Below are positions 36,412 through 45,651 of a DNA stretch of 52,668 nucleotides, one piece after another (positions within the stretch are counted from its first letter, which is position 1; every line of letters starts with the position of its first letter). The notes beneath the pieces were generated by a model. That model was not told the DNA's origin, did not search any database, and saw only the letters and a list, made by a program, of their open reading frames with translations. Location of the stretch: positions 1 through 52,668 of the forward strand of contig WLPX01000011.1 of assembly GCA_009698575.1 (NCBI GenBank). The letters are read 5' to 3'. The position numbers were made by a program, and so were the translations under genes. The DNA is from Actinomycetota bacterium. GTDB lineage: Bacteria > Actinomycetota > Actinomycetes > S36-B12 > UBA5976.

Positions 36412-37269
36412 ATGACAACTTCTGGTGTGCCCTATCGCAAAGGCCATGGCACAGGCAATGAATTCATTTTGGTCTCTGGCCTTGATGGCTTCTTTGCTGA
36501 CCCATCTGATGTAACCCCAGAGGTAGCTCAAAGACTTTGTGATCGCGAACTCGGACTTGGCGCCGATGGCATCTTGCGCGTGGCTAATGCCAGTGAATTT
36601 GAGGTAACCGACGCGCGATATTTCATGGACTACACAAACGCCGACGGCTCAATCAGCGCCACTTGCGGCAACGGACTGCGGGTATTCGCCCGCTATCTAG
36701 TGGAAGCCGGACTTGAAAATCGAGGACTGTTTAAAATTGGTACCCGCGCTGGAACTGTGATGGTCGCAATTTCTGAAACTGATACCGAATTCACCAACAT
36801 TGCGGTCACTATGGGCCGGGTATCACTTGGCCCAATGGATGTAACTGTGCAAACCGAAACTGGATCGTGGCCGGCTGTTGGAATTGCTGGCATGAATAAC
36901 CACGCAGTTTCTATGGTCACTGACATCAAAGATGCTGGGTCCCTAGATCACATTCCAACTGCGCTTCCTGTTGGCACTTACCCAGACGGTGTGAATTTTG
37001 AATTCGTACAGGACATTTCGCCAACTCATATTTCGATGCGCACTCACGAACGCGGAGTAGGGGAAACTCTTTCTTGCGGCTCTGGAGCTTGCGCTGCTGC
37101 TTACGTGCAAGCCACTAGCAATCACTTAAATGATCCGTGGACAGTTCAAGTGGACATCTTGGGTGGCACAGTTTTTGTCGATAGCGATACCGATGGAGTT
37201 TTGACTTTGCGTGGCCCTGCAGTTTTTGTCGCTGACGGTATCATCGAGCCACAGCAGTGGCAGAACTGA
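36412..37269 (+). CDS. dapF: Diaminopimelate epimerase
   Basis: This 285-residue enzyme epimerises LL-diaminopimelate to meso-diaminopimelate for lysine and peptidoglycan. The two catalytic cysteines are in SATCGNGLRVFARYL and LSCGSGACAAAY. KGHGTGNEFIL at the N-terminus and THISMRTHERGVGET are family motifs. Its fold is related to that of the proline-racemase family enzyme at 856, but the sequences are clearly different. Located between miaA and hflX. Confidence 0.97.
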   Translation: MTTSGVPYRKGHGTGNEFILVSGLDGFFADPSDVTPEVAQRLCDRELGLGADGILRVANASEFEVTDARYFMDYTNADGSISATCGNGLRVFARYLVEAGLENRGLFKIGTRAGTVMVAISETDTEFTNIAVTMGRVSLGPMDVTVQTETGSWPAVGIAGMNNHAVSMVTDIKDAGSLDHIPTALPVGTYPDGVNFEFVQDISPTHISMRTHERGVGETLSCGSGACAAAYVQATSNHLNDPWTVQVDILGGTVFVDSDTDGVLTLRGPAVFVADGIIEPQQWQN

Positions 37270-37274
37270 TATAG

Positions 37275-38666
37275 ATGTCTGAATTTTTTGATCCAAGGTT
37301 TCAAGAGTTAGATCTAGGCGAACAAACTACTGGCGAACTCGACTTAGAAGCGCGATCTGGGCTGCGCCGTGTTGTTGGGCTATCAACCGAACTTAAAGAC
37401 GTAACTGAAGTTGAGTATCGCCAACTTCGCTTGGAAAAAGTTGTGCTAATTGGCGTTTGGACTGACGGCGACTTTGATGAAACGCAAAGGTCATTGGGTG
37501 AGCTGGCCCAGCTTGCTGAAACTGCTGGCTCCCAGGTTTTAGATGTACTTGTGCAGCGCCGAGATCGACCAGATCCAGCAACTTACATTGGCTCGGGCAA
37601 ACTCCAAGAATTACACCAGATCGTTATGGCAACTGGCGCTGACACCGTGATTTGCAATGGCGAGCTTTCGCCGTCCCAACTTTCCAAGATGGAAAAAGTT
37701 GTCAAAGTAAAAGTCATTGACCGCACTTGGTTGATTTTGGATATCTTTGCCCAGCATGCGCGCAGCCGAGAAGGTAAAGCTCAAGTAAGCCTGGCTCAGA
37801 TGCAATACATGTTGCCACGCCTACGTGGTTGGGGTGATGCGCTATCGCGCCAGTCAGGTGGCATTGGTACGCGTGGACCAGGTGAAACCAAACTTGAATC
37901 TGATCGCCGTCGCATTGGTAAATCTATGTCCAAACTGCGCCGCGAGATTAAGGAAATGGGAGTCGCGCGAACTACTCAACGCGCGCAGCGTCGACGCAGT
38001 AACGTGCCAGCCGTTGCAATTGCCGGATATACCAACGCCGGAAAATCTAGTTTGTTAAATCGCCTAACTGATGCCGGCGTACTAGTTGAGAACGCGTTGT
38101 TTGCGACTTTGGATCCGACTGTGCGTCAAGCCAAAACACCAGGGGGACGCGAGTTCACCCTTTCAGACACTGTTGGTTTCGTGCGCGACTTGCCGCACCA
38201 ATTGGTCGAAGCCTTTCGTTCAACACTAGAAGAAGTTGGCGCCAGCGATTTGATCTTGCACGTAGTCGATGGCAGCGACCCTGATCCCGAAGGCCAGTTA
38301 TCGGCAGTTCGGAAAGTTCTTGCTGACATTGACGCCCATGACATTCCAGAACTAGTGGTTATCAATAAAGCCGATGCTGCCGACCCGTTTGTAATTGATC
38401 GCATTAAGTTGCACGAGAAAAACGCCATTGCAGTTTCGGCCTTAACTGGCCAAGGCATTGCAGAGTTAGTTGCGTTAATCGAGCAACAGCTGCCGCACCC
38501 ACAAATCGACATCAAGGCCACAATTCCTTATGACCGAGGTGACTTGTTAGCCCGGGCTTATCGCGAAGGCAATATCTTGTCACGAACCGATACTGAATCA
38601 GGAACCGTTGTGATCGCCAAGGTGCCACAGCTACTTGCGAATTTGCTTGAGGAATATTGTGGCTAA
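37275..38666 (+). CDS. hflX: GTPase HflX
   Basis: This 463-residue ribosome-associated GTPase splits stalled ribosomes under stress. The N-terminal HflX domain contains RRDRPDPATYIGSGK and RTWLILDIFAQHA, then MQYMLPRLRGWGDALSRQ and GPGETKLESDRRRI. The G domain has G1 GYTNAGKS, G3 DTVGFVRDLPHQLV and G4 NKAD. It starts 5 bases after dapF. Its last 8 bases overlap the start of dinG. Confidence 0.97.
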   Translation: MSEFFDPRFQELDLGEQTTGELDLEARSGLRRVVGLSTELKDVTEVEYRQLRLEKVVLIGVWTDGDFDETQRSLGELAQLAETAGSQVLDVLVQRRDRPDPATYIGSGKLQELHQIVMATGADTVICNGELSPSQLSKMEKVVKVKVIDRTWLILDIFAQHARSREGKAQVSLAQMQYMLPRLRGWGDALSRQSGGIGTRGPGETKLESDRRRIGKSMSKLRREIKEMGVARTTQRAQRRRSNVPAVAIAGYTNAGKSSLLNRLTDAGVLVENALFATLDPTVRQAKTPGGREFTLSDTVGFVRDLPHQLVEAFRSTLEEVGASDLILHVVDGSDPDPEGQLSAVRKVLADIDAHDIPELVVINKADAADPFVIDRIKLHEKNAIAVSALTGQGIAELVALIEQQLPHPQIDIKATIPYDRGDLLARAYREGNILSRTDTESGTVVIAKVPQLLANLLEEYCG

Positions 38667-40653
38667 GGAAACTAAAAAATCTAACGCAATAGACGAAGCG
38701 CTAGCCAAGGTAGTTGAAACTATCGGTGGCACACCGCGCGAAGGCCAAATCGAAATGGCAACTGCTGTTGACAAAGCCATGAACGATGGCGAACACCTGT
38801 TAGTCCAAGCGGGAACTGGAACCGGTAAGTCACTTGGTTATTTAGTGCCGGCAATTCTGCGGGCCAGCAAAGGCGTGAAACCCGACGGCACCAACCGCAC
38901 TGTCATTGCCACGGCAACTTTGGCTTTGCAGCGCCAGTTAGTCGATCATGATTTGCCAGCTGCAGTAGAGAGCTTGGCAGACCAAACTGAGCACCCAATA
39001 ACTTACGCGGTACTAAAAGGTCGTCATAACTACATTTGCCTAGATAAATTCAATCGCGTTGAAGTCGATGCTGCTGATGACGGGGAAGAGCAGCTATTTC
39101 AAACTTCAAGTTCAGCCTTAGCCAAACAGGCCAAGAAACTGCGGCAATGGGTTGAGATCACTCAAACTGGCGACCGCGACGATTACGACAGTGAACTCGA
39201 TGGTCGATTGTGGCGCTCGATGTCAGTTTCGGGTCGGGAATGTGTTGGCGCGTCAAAGTGTGCCTGGGGCGAGGATTGCTTTGCTGAACTTGCCCGCACC
39301 ACAGCCCATGCCAGTGACATCGTGGTTACCAATCACGCGCTGCTTGCGATCGATATTTTAGAAAACCTACCGATCCTGCCAGATCACGACTCGGTAATTA
39401 TTGACGAAGCTCACGAACTCGTAGATCGCACTACAAACGCGCTAGCTGGGTCACTAGATGTTGCCACGATGGGCCGAGCAACTGGCATGGCACGTAAATT
39501 CATTCAGCCTTCAACGCACGATCGCATGATGGAAGTCGCGGATGACTTAGGTCTGGAACTAGAAAGTTACGATCGCGAAGGCACCACAACTCGCATCGAA
39601 GGCTTCGAGGGACAGCTACTAACGGCCTTAACGGCAGTTCGCGATGTCTATAAAGTCGCCCAAGCCGAAATGACAACCTCATCCCAAGATGAATCAGACA
39701 TAGCCGCTCAAAAGCAGCGCGCTAAAGCAACTGTCAAAGATGTTTATGACGTCGCCGCTGAATTACTTAGCGCTGATGAACACAGCGTGACTTGGATCGA
39801 TGTTTCTCGCACGGCTGTCTTGCATCACGCTCCACTTTCCGTGGCTGGATTCCTAGGTGAAGCATTATTTGGCCAACACACAATCGTGTTAACCAGCGCA
39901 ACTTTGGCAGTTGCTGGATCCATGGACTCAACTGCCAAAGCAGTTGGGCTTGGTGAGTCTGGCTGGATCGGCCTTGATGTTGGCAGTCCATTTGATTACA
40001 GCAAGCAAGGAATCTTGTATTGCCCATCGCATTTGCCACCACCTAGTTCTAGTGGGGTAGCCGAAGAGGCTTTGGATGAACTGGGCGACTTAATTGATGC
40101 CGCTGGCGGACGTACGCTGTCGCTGTTTTCCTCTTGGCGCGGAGTCGAGCGCGCTGAAGAATATTTAGCGATTCGCTTTAAAGGCCGCGATGATCGACCA
40201 CTGATCGTGGCTCGCAAAGGTGATGCTGTTTCAGATTTAGTGCGGCGGTTTCGTGAGTCACCAGAATCGAGTTTGCTTGGAACGGTTTCACTTTGGCAGG
40301 GCATTGATGTGCCAGGTAATACTTGCACGCTGGTAACTATTGATCGAATTCCATTCCCGCGCCCGGATGATCCCGTGATGGCAGCGCGCTCGGCTCGCGT
40401 GGATGAATCTGGCGGTAGTGGCTTTAGATCAGTTTCACTGCCACGTGCTGCGCTATTACTTGCGCAAGGTGTCGGGCGTTTAATTCGAAGTACCGAAGAT
40501 CGGGGAGTAGTTGCAGTATTGGATTCCCGGCTTGCAAATTCTGGCTATGGCAGCACGCTGCGTAAATCGTTACCGAATTTATGGTGGACTACCGATAAAG
40601 ATTCGGTAATTTCGGCGCTGGAACGGCTCGACGATTCTGCCTCGGATGCTTGA
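38659..40653 (+). CDS. dinG: DinG-family ATP-dependent DNA helicase
   Basis: This 664-residue XPD/DinG-type 5'-3' helicase has Walker A GTGTGKS at 52-58. The DEAH box is in VIIDEAHELVDR. Four cysteines, Cys127, Cys195, Cys201 and Cys207, form the expected 4Fe-4S cluster site. Late motifs include SATLAVAGSMDSTA, LFSSWRGVERAEEYL and GVGRLIRSTEDRGVV. The start is GTG at 38659 (MAKETKK), chosen because GAGGA lies 6 bases upstream; it overlaps hflX by 8 bases. An in-frame extension upstream exists but is unlikely. No LexA box precedes it; it is probably read through from hflX. Confidence 0.93.
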   Translation: MAKETKKSNAIDEALAKVVETIGGTPREGQIEMATAVDKAMNDGEHLLVQAGTGTGKSLGYLVPAILRASKGVKPDGTNRTVIATATLALQRQLVDHDLPAAVESLADQTEHPITYAVLKGRHNYICLDKFNRVEVDAADDGEEQLFQTSSSALAKQAKKLRQWVEITQTGDRDDYDSELDGRLWRSMSVSGRECVGASKCAWGEDCFAELARTTAHASDIVVTNHALLAIDILENLPILPDHDSVIIDEAHELVDRTTNALAGSLDVATMGRATGMARKFIQPSTHDRMMEVADDLGLELESYDREGTTTRIEGFEGQLLTALTAVRDVYKVAQAEMTTSSQDESDIAAQKQRAKATVKDVYDVAAELLSADEHSVTWIDVSRTAVLHHAPLSVAGFLGEALFGQHTIVLTSATLAVAGSMDSTAKAVGLGESGWIGLDVGSPFDYSKQGILYCPSHLPPPSSSGVAEEALDELGDLIDAAGGRTLSLFSSWRGVERAEEYLAIRFKGRDDRPLIVARKGDAVSDLVRRFRESPESSLLGTVSLWQGIDVPGNTCTLVTIDRIPFPRPDDPVMAARSARVDESGGSGFRSVSLPRAALLLAQGVGRLIRSTEDRGVVAVLDSRLANSGYGSTLRKSLPNLWWTTDKDSVISALERLDDSASDA

Positions 40654-40659
40654 GGCTGG

Positions 40660-40665
40660 TAGGTT
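40660..40665 (+). promoter_or_regulatory. Possible -10 element for a leaderless transcript (lipoprotein gene)
   Basis: TAGGTT lies 6 bases before the GTG at 40672, with no ribosome site. Confidence 0.4.
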
Positions 40666-40671
40666 TACCTA

Positions 40672-41106
40672 GTGTTAAAAACTCAAAATCGTCATAAAGT
40701 TCGCGCCCTAGTTGCGCTGAGTGCAGTCCTAGCCTTGGCACTTACAGGTTGTTCCGGATCAAGTGCCAGTGATGCGCAATCAGCTGTGCCGAGTGCTACG
40801 ACAGGCACTGCAGGCCCACCTGTTTGGTCTGCCGAAGAAACCGAGTATCTAGGTGCAATTAGCGGTGCCGACCTTGCATCCAGCATTTTTTTATCAGCAA
40901 GTGACTACATCACTATTGGCGACACTGTATGCAACGGATTAAAGCAAGACATTCCACTTGAAGATATCCTGAGCGCGCTCGCTAGTTCCGGTAAAAAGAA
41001 TGGCTTAAATGCAACCCAGCGCAATGAATTTACGTTAATTACCTCTGCAGCTGCAGTTTCATTCCTATGCAAAGACCAAATCGAAAAATACAAACTTCAA
41101 AAGTAA
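40672..41106 (+). CDS. Secreted lipoprotein, DUF732-like
   Basis: This 144-residue predicted lipoprotein has a basic N-terminus, a hydrophobic segment and the lipobox LALTGC with Cys27 as lipidation site, then a Ser/Ala/Thr-rich linker. The mature domain has two cysteines, in DTVCNGLKQ and SFLCKDQ, a spacing like that of the DUF732 domain of small mycobacterial exported proteins. Function unknown. It lies 18 bases after dinG and is convergent with lexA across a bidirectional terminator. Confidence 0.75.
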   Translation: MLKTQNRHKVRALVALSAVLALALTGCSGSSASDAQSAVPSATTGTAGPPVWSAEETEYLGAISGADLASSIFLSASDYITIGDTVCNGLKQDIPLEDILSALASSGKKNGLNATQRNEFTLITSAAAVSFLCKDQIEKYKLQK

Positions 41107-41120
41107 TTACAAAACTGCAA

Positions 41121-41165
41121 AAAAGTAGCGCTGCCGGACCAAGTTCCAGCAAGCGCTTCTTTTTA
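41121..41165. terminator. Bidirectional terminator between lipoprotein gene and lexA
   Basis: AAAAGTAGCGCT at 41121-41132 pairs with AGCGCTTCTTTT at 41152-41163, with further pairing of GGAC and GTTCC near the loop. The A-run on one side and T-run on the other allow it to end transcription from both sides. Confidence 0.8.
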
Positions 41166-41190
41166 TTTCCGGCTGCGAACCGAAGTTTGT

Positions 41191-41898
41191 TTATACCTTG
41201 CGCAATACCGAGACGACTTTGCCCATGATCGTGGCATTGTCGCCAGCGATTGGTTCATAAGCCGGGTTATGTGGCATCAACCAAACATGTCCATCGCGCT
41301 TTTTGAAAGTCTTTACAGTTGCTTCATCATCTAGCAGGGCCGCAACGATGTCGCCGTTCTCGCAAGTTGGCTGGCGACGAATGACAACAAAGTCGCCATC
41401 GCAAATCGCGGCATCAATCATTGAATCGCCCGAGACCTTAAGCATGAATAGCTCGCCTTCGCCAACAAGTGACTTGGGAAGCGGGAAGATTTCTTCGACG
41501 GCTTGTTCCGCCAAGATTGGTCCACCGGCAGCAATGCGACCAACAAGTGGCACATAAGCAGCTGCAGGGTTTAGGTCACCCTCAAGTAGATGTTCAGGCA
41601 TTCCAATAACGTCTTGACTCAAGACATCAAGGGCGCGGGCACGTGTGGCATCGCGATTGATGAAACCCTTTTTCTGCAGCACTCCAAGTTGATGCTGAAC
41701 GCTTGATGGGCTAGCTAGTCCAACAGCTTCGGCGATCTCGCGCACGCTCGGTGGATATCCACGCTCGGCTGTGGTCGAGGTGATCATGTCCATGATCAAT
41801 CGCTGACGCGGGGTCAGGCCATCGGCGCCGTCTGGGCCATCTGGCAGGGACACGATCTGGGCGCCTGATTCCGGGGTGTTCGAATCATTCTTAGCCAT
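41191..41898 (-). CDS. lexA: SOS repressor LexA
   Basis: This 235-residue repressor-protease has an N-terminal winged helix (about 28-92, [20 protein letters not shown] as recognition region) and a C-terminal S24 domain. The self-cleavage bond is Ala124-Gly125 in RIAAGGPI, the nucleophile is Ser159 in SGDSM and the general base is Lys196 in ATVKTF. The long N-terminal extension before the helix-turn-helix is normal for actinobacteria. The gene is divergent from the LysM protein, with three boxes in the shared region, so it is autoregulated. Confidence 0.98.
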   Translation of the reverse strand: MAKNDSNTPESGAQIVSLPDGPDGADGLTPRQRLIMDMITSTTAERGYPPSVREIAEAVGLASPSSVQHQLGVLQKKGFINRDATRARALDVLSQDVIGMPEHLLEGDLNPAAAYVPLVGRIAAGGPILAEQAVEEIFPLPKSLVGEGELFMLKVSGDSMIDAAICDGDFVVIRRQPTCENGDIVAALLDDEATVKTFKKRDGHVWLMPHNPAYEPIAGDNATIMGKVVSVLRKV

Positions 41899-42009
41899 GA
41901 TTTACCTAGTTTCCGATCGATATTTGCTTATTTCAATGGGTTTCTTGCCGTTTTAAAGCTTTTCGTGCGGTTCTTGCTGATCCCACATTAGAACACTTTT
42001 GAAAGATAT

Positions 42010-42025
42010 TCAAACATTTGTTCGA
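42010..42025. promoter_or_regulatory. LexA box 1, lexA-proximal
   Basis: TCAAAC-ATTT-GTTCGA matches the consensus with one mismatch. It lies 112 bases from the lexA start and probably serves lexA autoregulation. Confidence 0.75.
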
Positions 42026-42061
42026 AAGAACTTGCAAAGTGTCGGACCTGGGGTGTAGAAA

Positions 42062-42077
42062 TAGAACATACGTTCGA
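42062..42077. promoter_or_regulatory. LexA box 2
   Basis: TAGAAC-ATAC-GTTCGA matches with one mismatch and is separated from box 3 by a single base. Confidence 0.78.
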
Positions 42078-42078
42078 T

Positions 42079-42094
42079 TAGAACACTTGTTCGA
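42079..42094. promoter_or_regulatory. LexA box 3, LysM-gene proximal
   Basis: TAGAAC-ACTT-GTTCGA matches with one mismatch. Centres of boxes 2 and 3 are 17 bases apart, so two LexA dimers could bind side by side. It ends 57 bases before the LysM protein start. Confidence 0.78.
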
Positions 42095-42151
42095 ATGTAT
42101 CACATAAGAGCAGCAAGTCCCGAAATACCAGTAACTATAAGGAGAAATACC

Positions 42152-42520
42152 ATGGCTCAAGTAACTGCATTAGCAGCACTTCCCGTACAGCGAGCCGCTG
42201 TTCGTTCAACTCGTCCATCGCAACCAGCTCGATCTGGTCTGCGCCTGACAGTTCGCGGTCGACGAGTGGTGGCGTTACTTGCCCTGCTACCAATCGTGAT
42301 CGCATTTGTATTAATAGGTACGCGCGCAGCTCAAGCTGACGCTGCCGGTCCAACAACTGCAGTAATTAAGGTCGAAGCCGGCCAAAGTCTGTGGGATGTC
42401 GCGGTAGCAATCGCACCTAACGAAGATCCGCGCACAACGATTTGGACAATTAAGGCACTAAATGGACTTACCTCCAGCGAGGTTCAATCCGGCCAAGGGC
42501 TAATCGTTCCCGTTAAGTAA
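42152..42520 (+). CDS. LysM-domain SOS cell-division inhibitor (ChiZ/DivS-like)
   Basis: This 122-residue membrane-anchored protein has a basic, disordered N-terminus, one membrane segment (VVALLALLPIVIAFVLIG) and a C-terminal LysM-type domain (IKVEAGQSLWDVAVAIAP). Its position, divergent from lexA and behind LexA boxes, matches Rv2719c (ChiZ) of M. tuberculosis and DivS of Corynebacterium, which halt division during DNA damage. The frame is open 19 codons upstream, but ATG at 42152 with AAGGAG 7 bases before is the clear start. Functional equivalence is inferred from position and architecture, since sequence identity in this group is low. Confidence 0.85.
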   Translation: MAQVTALAALPVQRAAVRSTRPSQPARSGLRLTVRGRRVVALLALLPIVIAFVLIGTRAAQADAAGPTTAVIKVEAGQSLWDVAVAIAPNEDPRTTIWTIKALNGLTSSEVQSGQGLIVPVK

Positions 42521-42721
42521 TACTTCTGTCGAAGTCTTCCGTAGGTCTGCCCTCGCTCTAATAGAAAGAGGGTAATGCTTCGCTAGCCGCCATTAACGTG
42601 TTTCGATGTGGCAAATCTCGCAAGTAGATATTTCTCTGCAATAAAAAAAAGTGCGCGAACTTACCGTATTCCAATCTTGTAGGGCACTAGTCTGTCTGAT
42701 ACCACCAAGCACAGGAGTGTC

Positions 42722-44182
42722 ATGTCACAGAGTTCAGCAACAGATTCAAAGCACACGCTAAAGCGAGAGTTCTCACTTTGGACTTCGTTTGCCTTTGCGT
42801 TTGCTTTTATATCACCAATCGTTGCTCTTTACGGAATTTTTGGTCTTGCATATTCAACAGCTGGACCGAGTTTTTGGTGGAATTTTATTCTCGTCTTTTT
42901 AGGGCAACTACTCGTAGCGATGGTTTTTGCTGAACTGGTATCTGTCTGGCCAATTGAAGGTTCGATTTATCAGTGGACCACGCGCCTGATGGGGCAAGGT
43001 TTCGGCTGGCTGGCTGGTTGGTTCTACATGTGGACTTTGGTTGCTGCTATGGCGACGGTTGCAATTGGCGCCGGTAGTTTCGTTGGACGAGTTATTGGTA
43101 TTGATCCGTTGGCGACATCAATTGCAATTGGTGGCCTTTCGATCACTAACCAAGTAACGGTCGGACTTGTAATTCTTGCTTTAGGCTCATTGGCAAATGT
43201 CACTGGGCGAGGAGTTCTAAAAGTCTTAATGACTGGCTCGATCATTGCCGAAGTTATTGGTTCGCTCGGTCTTGGTACCTTGCTTCTGATTAACCACAGA
43301 AACAATCCAGTTAGCGTACTTACTGACGGTTTTAGCACTGAAGGTTATTTAAGCCTTTCCGGACCATTCTTGGTAACCATGGCATTTGTTGGATTTAGTT
43401 TCGTTGGCTTTGAAAGCGCTGGCTCAATTGCAGAGGAAGTTAAAAATCCTCGCAAAAATATTCCAAAAGCTGTTATTTTCTCAATCACATTCGTAGCGCT
43501 TGTCGTAATTTATACCGCATTCGCGTTAATCATTTCGATTCCACCAGACATTGCAGCCAACAGTGCCGATCCGGTTTATGACACTTTGAATTTATTGCTT
43601 GGTTCAGGTGTTGCTAAATTTGCGCTGATTCTCTTCACTATTGGTTTCTTGGCATCTTTCTTAGCGCTACAGACTTCCGCGTCAAGACTTATCTGGGCTT
43701 ACTCGCGTGACAAGGCATTGCCAGCTCATGAGTCATTAAGCAAGTTAAGTTCCGGACAAAAGCAGCCAGTCAATGCCTTGCTACTTGCAACATTAATTGG
43801 CGCAATCATGATGATCTTGAGTCAAGTAACGCCAAACTTCTACGCGTTGATGATTAACTTCACCACCGGTGGATTCTTCCTCGCGTTCTTGTTCCCACTT
43901 GTTGGAGTTGCAGTTGTTCGCATGAAGAAGCAGTGGACTCCTGGACCATTTAATTTTGGAAAGTTCAGTCCACTTGTTTCGACGGCAGCATTAGTTTGGG
44001 CAATCTTTATGTTCCTAGACATCTCTTGGCCAAGAGCTGTATTTGAACAGCGTTACCTTGATTGGTCGGTCGCGATTGCTGCAAGTGGTCTGTTGGTGAT
44101 TGGCCTTGCAATCCATGCCACCGTGCGCGGACGCATCACACTTGTTGATGTCGACGCCATGGATCACGACGAAAACGGATGA
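42722..44182 (+). CDS. APC-family amino acid/amine permease (block 3, first)
   Basis: This 486-residue transporter of the amino acid-polyamine-organocation superfamily has about 12 membrane segments. The N-terminal LKREFSLWTSFAFAFAFISP and the consensus SFVGFESAGSIAEEVKNPRK between segments are typical of the amino acid/choline (ACT) type. It has a close relative at 46746-48209 in the same block. It starts with ATG after AGGAG. Its TGA overlaps the ATG of the next SDR gene (ATGA). The tight coupling to catabolic enzymes says it imports their substrate. The compound is unknown. Confidence 0.88.
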   Translation: MSQSSATDSKHTLKREFSLWTSFAFAFAFISPIVALYGIFGLAYSTAGPSFWWNFILVFLGQLLVAMVFAELVSVWPIEGSIYQWTTRLMGQGFGWLAGWFYMWTLVAAMATVAIGAGSFVGRVIGIDPLATSIAIGGLSITNQVTVGLVILALGSLANVTGRGVLKVLMTGSIIAEVIGSLGLGTLLLINHRNNPVSVLTDGFSTEGYLSLSGPFLVTMAFVGFSFVGFESAGSIAEEVKNPRKNIPKAVIFSITFVALVVIYTAFALIISIPPDIAANSADPVYDTLNLLLGSGVAKFALILFTIGFLASFLALQTSASRLIWAYSRDKALPAHESLSKLSSGQKQPVNALLLATLIGAIMMILSQVTPNFYALMINFTTGGFFLAFLFPLVGVAVVRMKKQWTPGPFNFGKFSPLVSTAALVWAIFMFLDISWPRAVFEQRYLDWSVAIAASGLLVIGLAIHATVRGRITLVDVDAMDHDENG

Positions 44183-44874
44183 CAGTTTCGAAAGTTGCCG
44201 TTGTCACTGGCGCAGCCAGTGGCATCGGCGCTTGCGTCGTAGCCGAATTACAGTCCAGGGGCTGGAAAGTTGCCGGCCTTGATCTAAAGCCAACTGGCGC
44301 GGACCTTAACATCGAATGTGATGTTTCCGATTTCGAGTCAGTGAAGAAGGCTAGAGATTTAGTTATAAAGGAACTTGGTGTTGCTTCAGCCGTAGCAAGT
44401 GTGGCAGGGCACTACGAGATCATCCCAGTTGTTGAAATTACCGAACAAAAGTGGCAGCGCATGCTGCACGTTCATCTTGGTGGCGCTTTTAACTTAGCCC
44501 AGGTTTTTTTGCCCGACATGGTTGCCCAAAAGTCTGGCGCATTTGTTGCTGTGACTTCTGAGTTAGCTATAGGTGGTGGCGATCAAGATTCACATTACGC
44601 TGCAGCCAAGGGAGGAATCATCGGCCTAGTTCGAAGTTTGGCCATTGAGATGGCTCCGCACGGCGTCCGAATAAATGCAGTCGCGCCAGGGCCAACTGAC
44701 ACGCCATTGCTTACATCAGATTCACCATGGCGCGCACCGGACTACCTTGCAACTTTGCCAATTCGCCGACTTGCTTCACCGGAAGAGATTGCATTGACAG
44801 CAGCATTCTTGATTGAAGATGCCACCTTTTTGGTTGGCGAGATTATTTCACCTAACTCTGGAGCTGTGATTTAG
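44179..44874 (+). CDS. SDR family oxidoreductase (block 3, first)
   Basis: This 231-residue classical SDR has TGAASGIG, a catalytic Ser in AVTSELAIGG and the active-site HYAAAKGG (Tyr, Lys). The usual NNAG is replaced by SVAGHYE, a known variation. Coupled to the upstream permease by a 4-base overlap and to the next SDR with no intergenic base. Probably an alcohol or hydroxy acid dehydrogenase in the block 3 pathway; the substrate is unknown. Confidence 0.85.
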   Translation: MTVSKVAVVTGAASGIGACVVAELQSRGWKVAGLDLKPTGADLNIECDVSDFESVKKARDLVIKELGVASAVASVAGHYEIIPVVEITEQKWQRMLHVHLGGAFNLAQVFLPDMVAQKSGAFVAVTSELAIGGGDQDSHYAAAKGGIIGLVRSLAIEMAPHGVRINAVAPGPTDTPLLTSDSPWRAPDYLATLPIRRLASPEEIALTAAFLIEDATFLVGEIISPNSGAVI

Positions 44875-45642
44875 ATGGCTACGCCTAGATTCGATGGAAA
44901 AATAGTTTTAGTTACTGGCGCAGCTCAAGGAATGGGCAAGGAAATTGCCAAACACTTGGCATCTCTGGGCGCGCGAGTTGTTGTAAACGATCGCCAACTG
45001 GATGAGCGCCTAACTAATTTGGCAACTGAGATTGGTGGCTATGCCGCTCCCGCCGACTTATCCAAATGGGATGAAATTGATTCCATGGTCAGTGATGTGA
45101 TTGAAAACTTTGGGTTAGTTGATGTTTTGGTTGCAAATCACGCTTACATGACCATGGATGATTTTCTGGCCTACGATCCCCAAGATTGGTGGAAAGTAGT
45201 GGACACCAATCTTGGTGGCACTTTTCGCTTGATTCAAAAATTGGTTCCCGGCATGCGCACTATTGGAGCGGGACGAATAGTTGTCACAAGTTCAATTTGG
45301 GGTGTGATTGGTTGGCCACAAGCAACTGCATATTCTGCCTCTAAGGCTGGGCTGATAAGTATGGTGAAAACTCTCGGTAGGGAACTGGCGAGTGAAGGCA
45401 TAATCATCAATGCAATTGCGCCAGGAATTACGGATACACCTCAATTGCAAGTAGATGCAGATGCGGAAAACATCCCACTTAAACAAATGCAAGAGTTGTA
45501 CTCAAAAGCGATTCCATTAGGACGAATCGGACAGCCAATCGAAATTGCAAAAGTGGTAGCTTTCTTAGCTGATTTCAACATCAGTTCGATTGTCGGGCAA
45601 ACAATTCAGGCCAATGGCGGAGAAGCGAGATCGCGTGTGTAA
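44875..45642 (+). CDS. SDR family oxidoreductase (block 3, second)
   Basis: This 255-residue classical SDR has TGAAQGMG, ANHAYMTM in place of NNAG, Ser in VTSSIWG and the YSASKAG active site. ATG directly follows the stop codon of the first SDR. The pair may act successively or form a hetero-oligomer; both arrangements are known in the superfamily. It is followed after 9 bases by the NodB-fold hydrolase gene. Confidence 0.85.
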   Translation: MATPRFDGKIVLVTGAAQGMGKEIAKHLASLGARVVVNDRQLDERLTNLATEIGGYAAPADLSKWDEIDSMVSDVIENFGLVDVLVANHAYMTMDDFLAYDPQDWWKVVDTNLGGTFRLIQKLVPGMRTIGAGRIVVTSSIWGVIGWPQATAYSASKAGLISMVKTLGRELASEGIIINAIAPGITDTPQLQVDADAENIPLKQMQELYSKAIPLGRIGQPIEIAKVVAFLADFNISSIVGQTIQANGGEARSRV

Positions 45643-45651
45643 GGTCAAATC

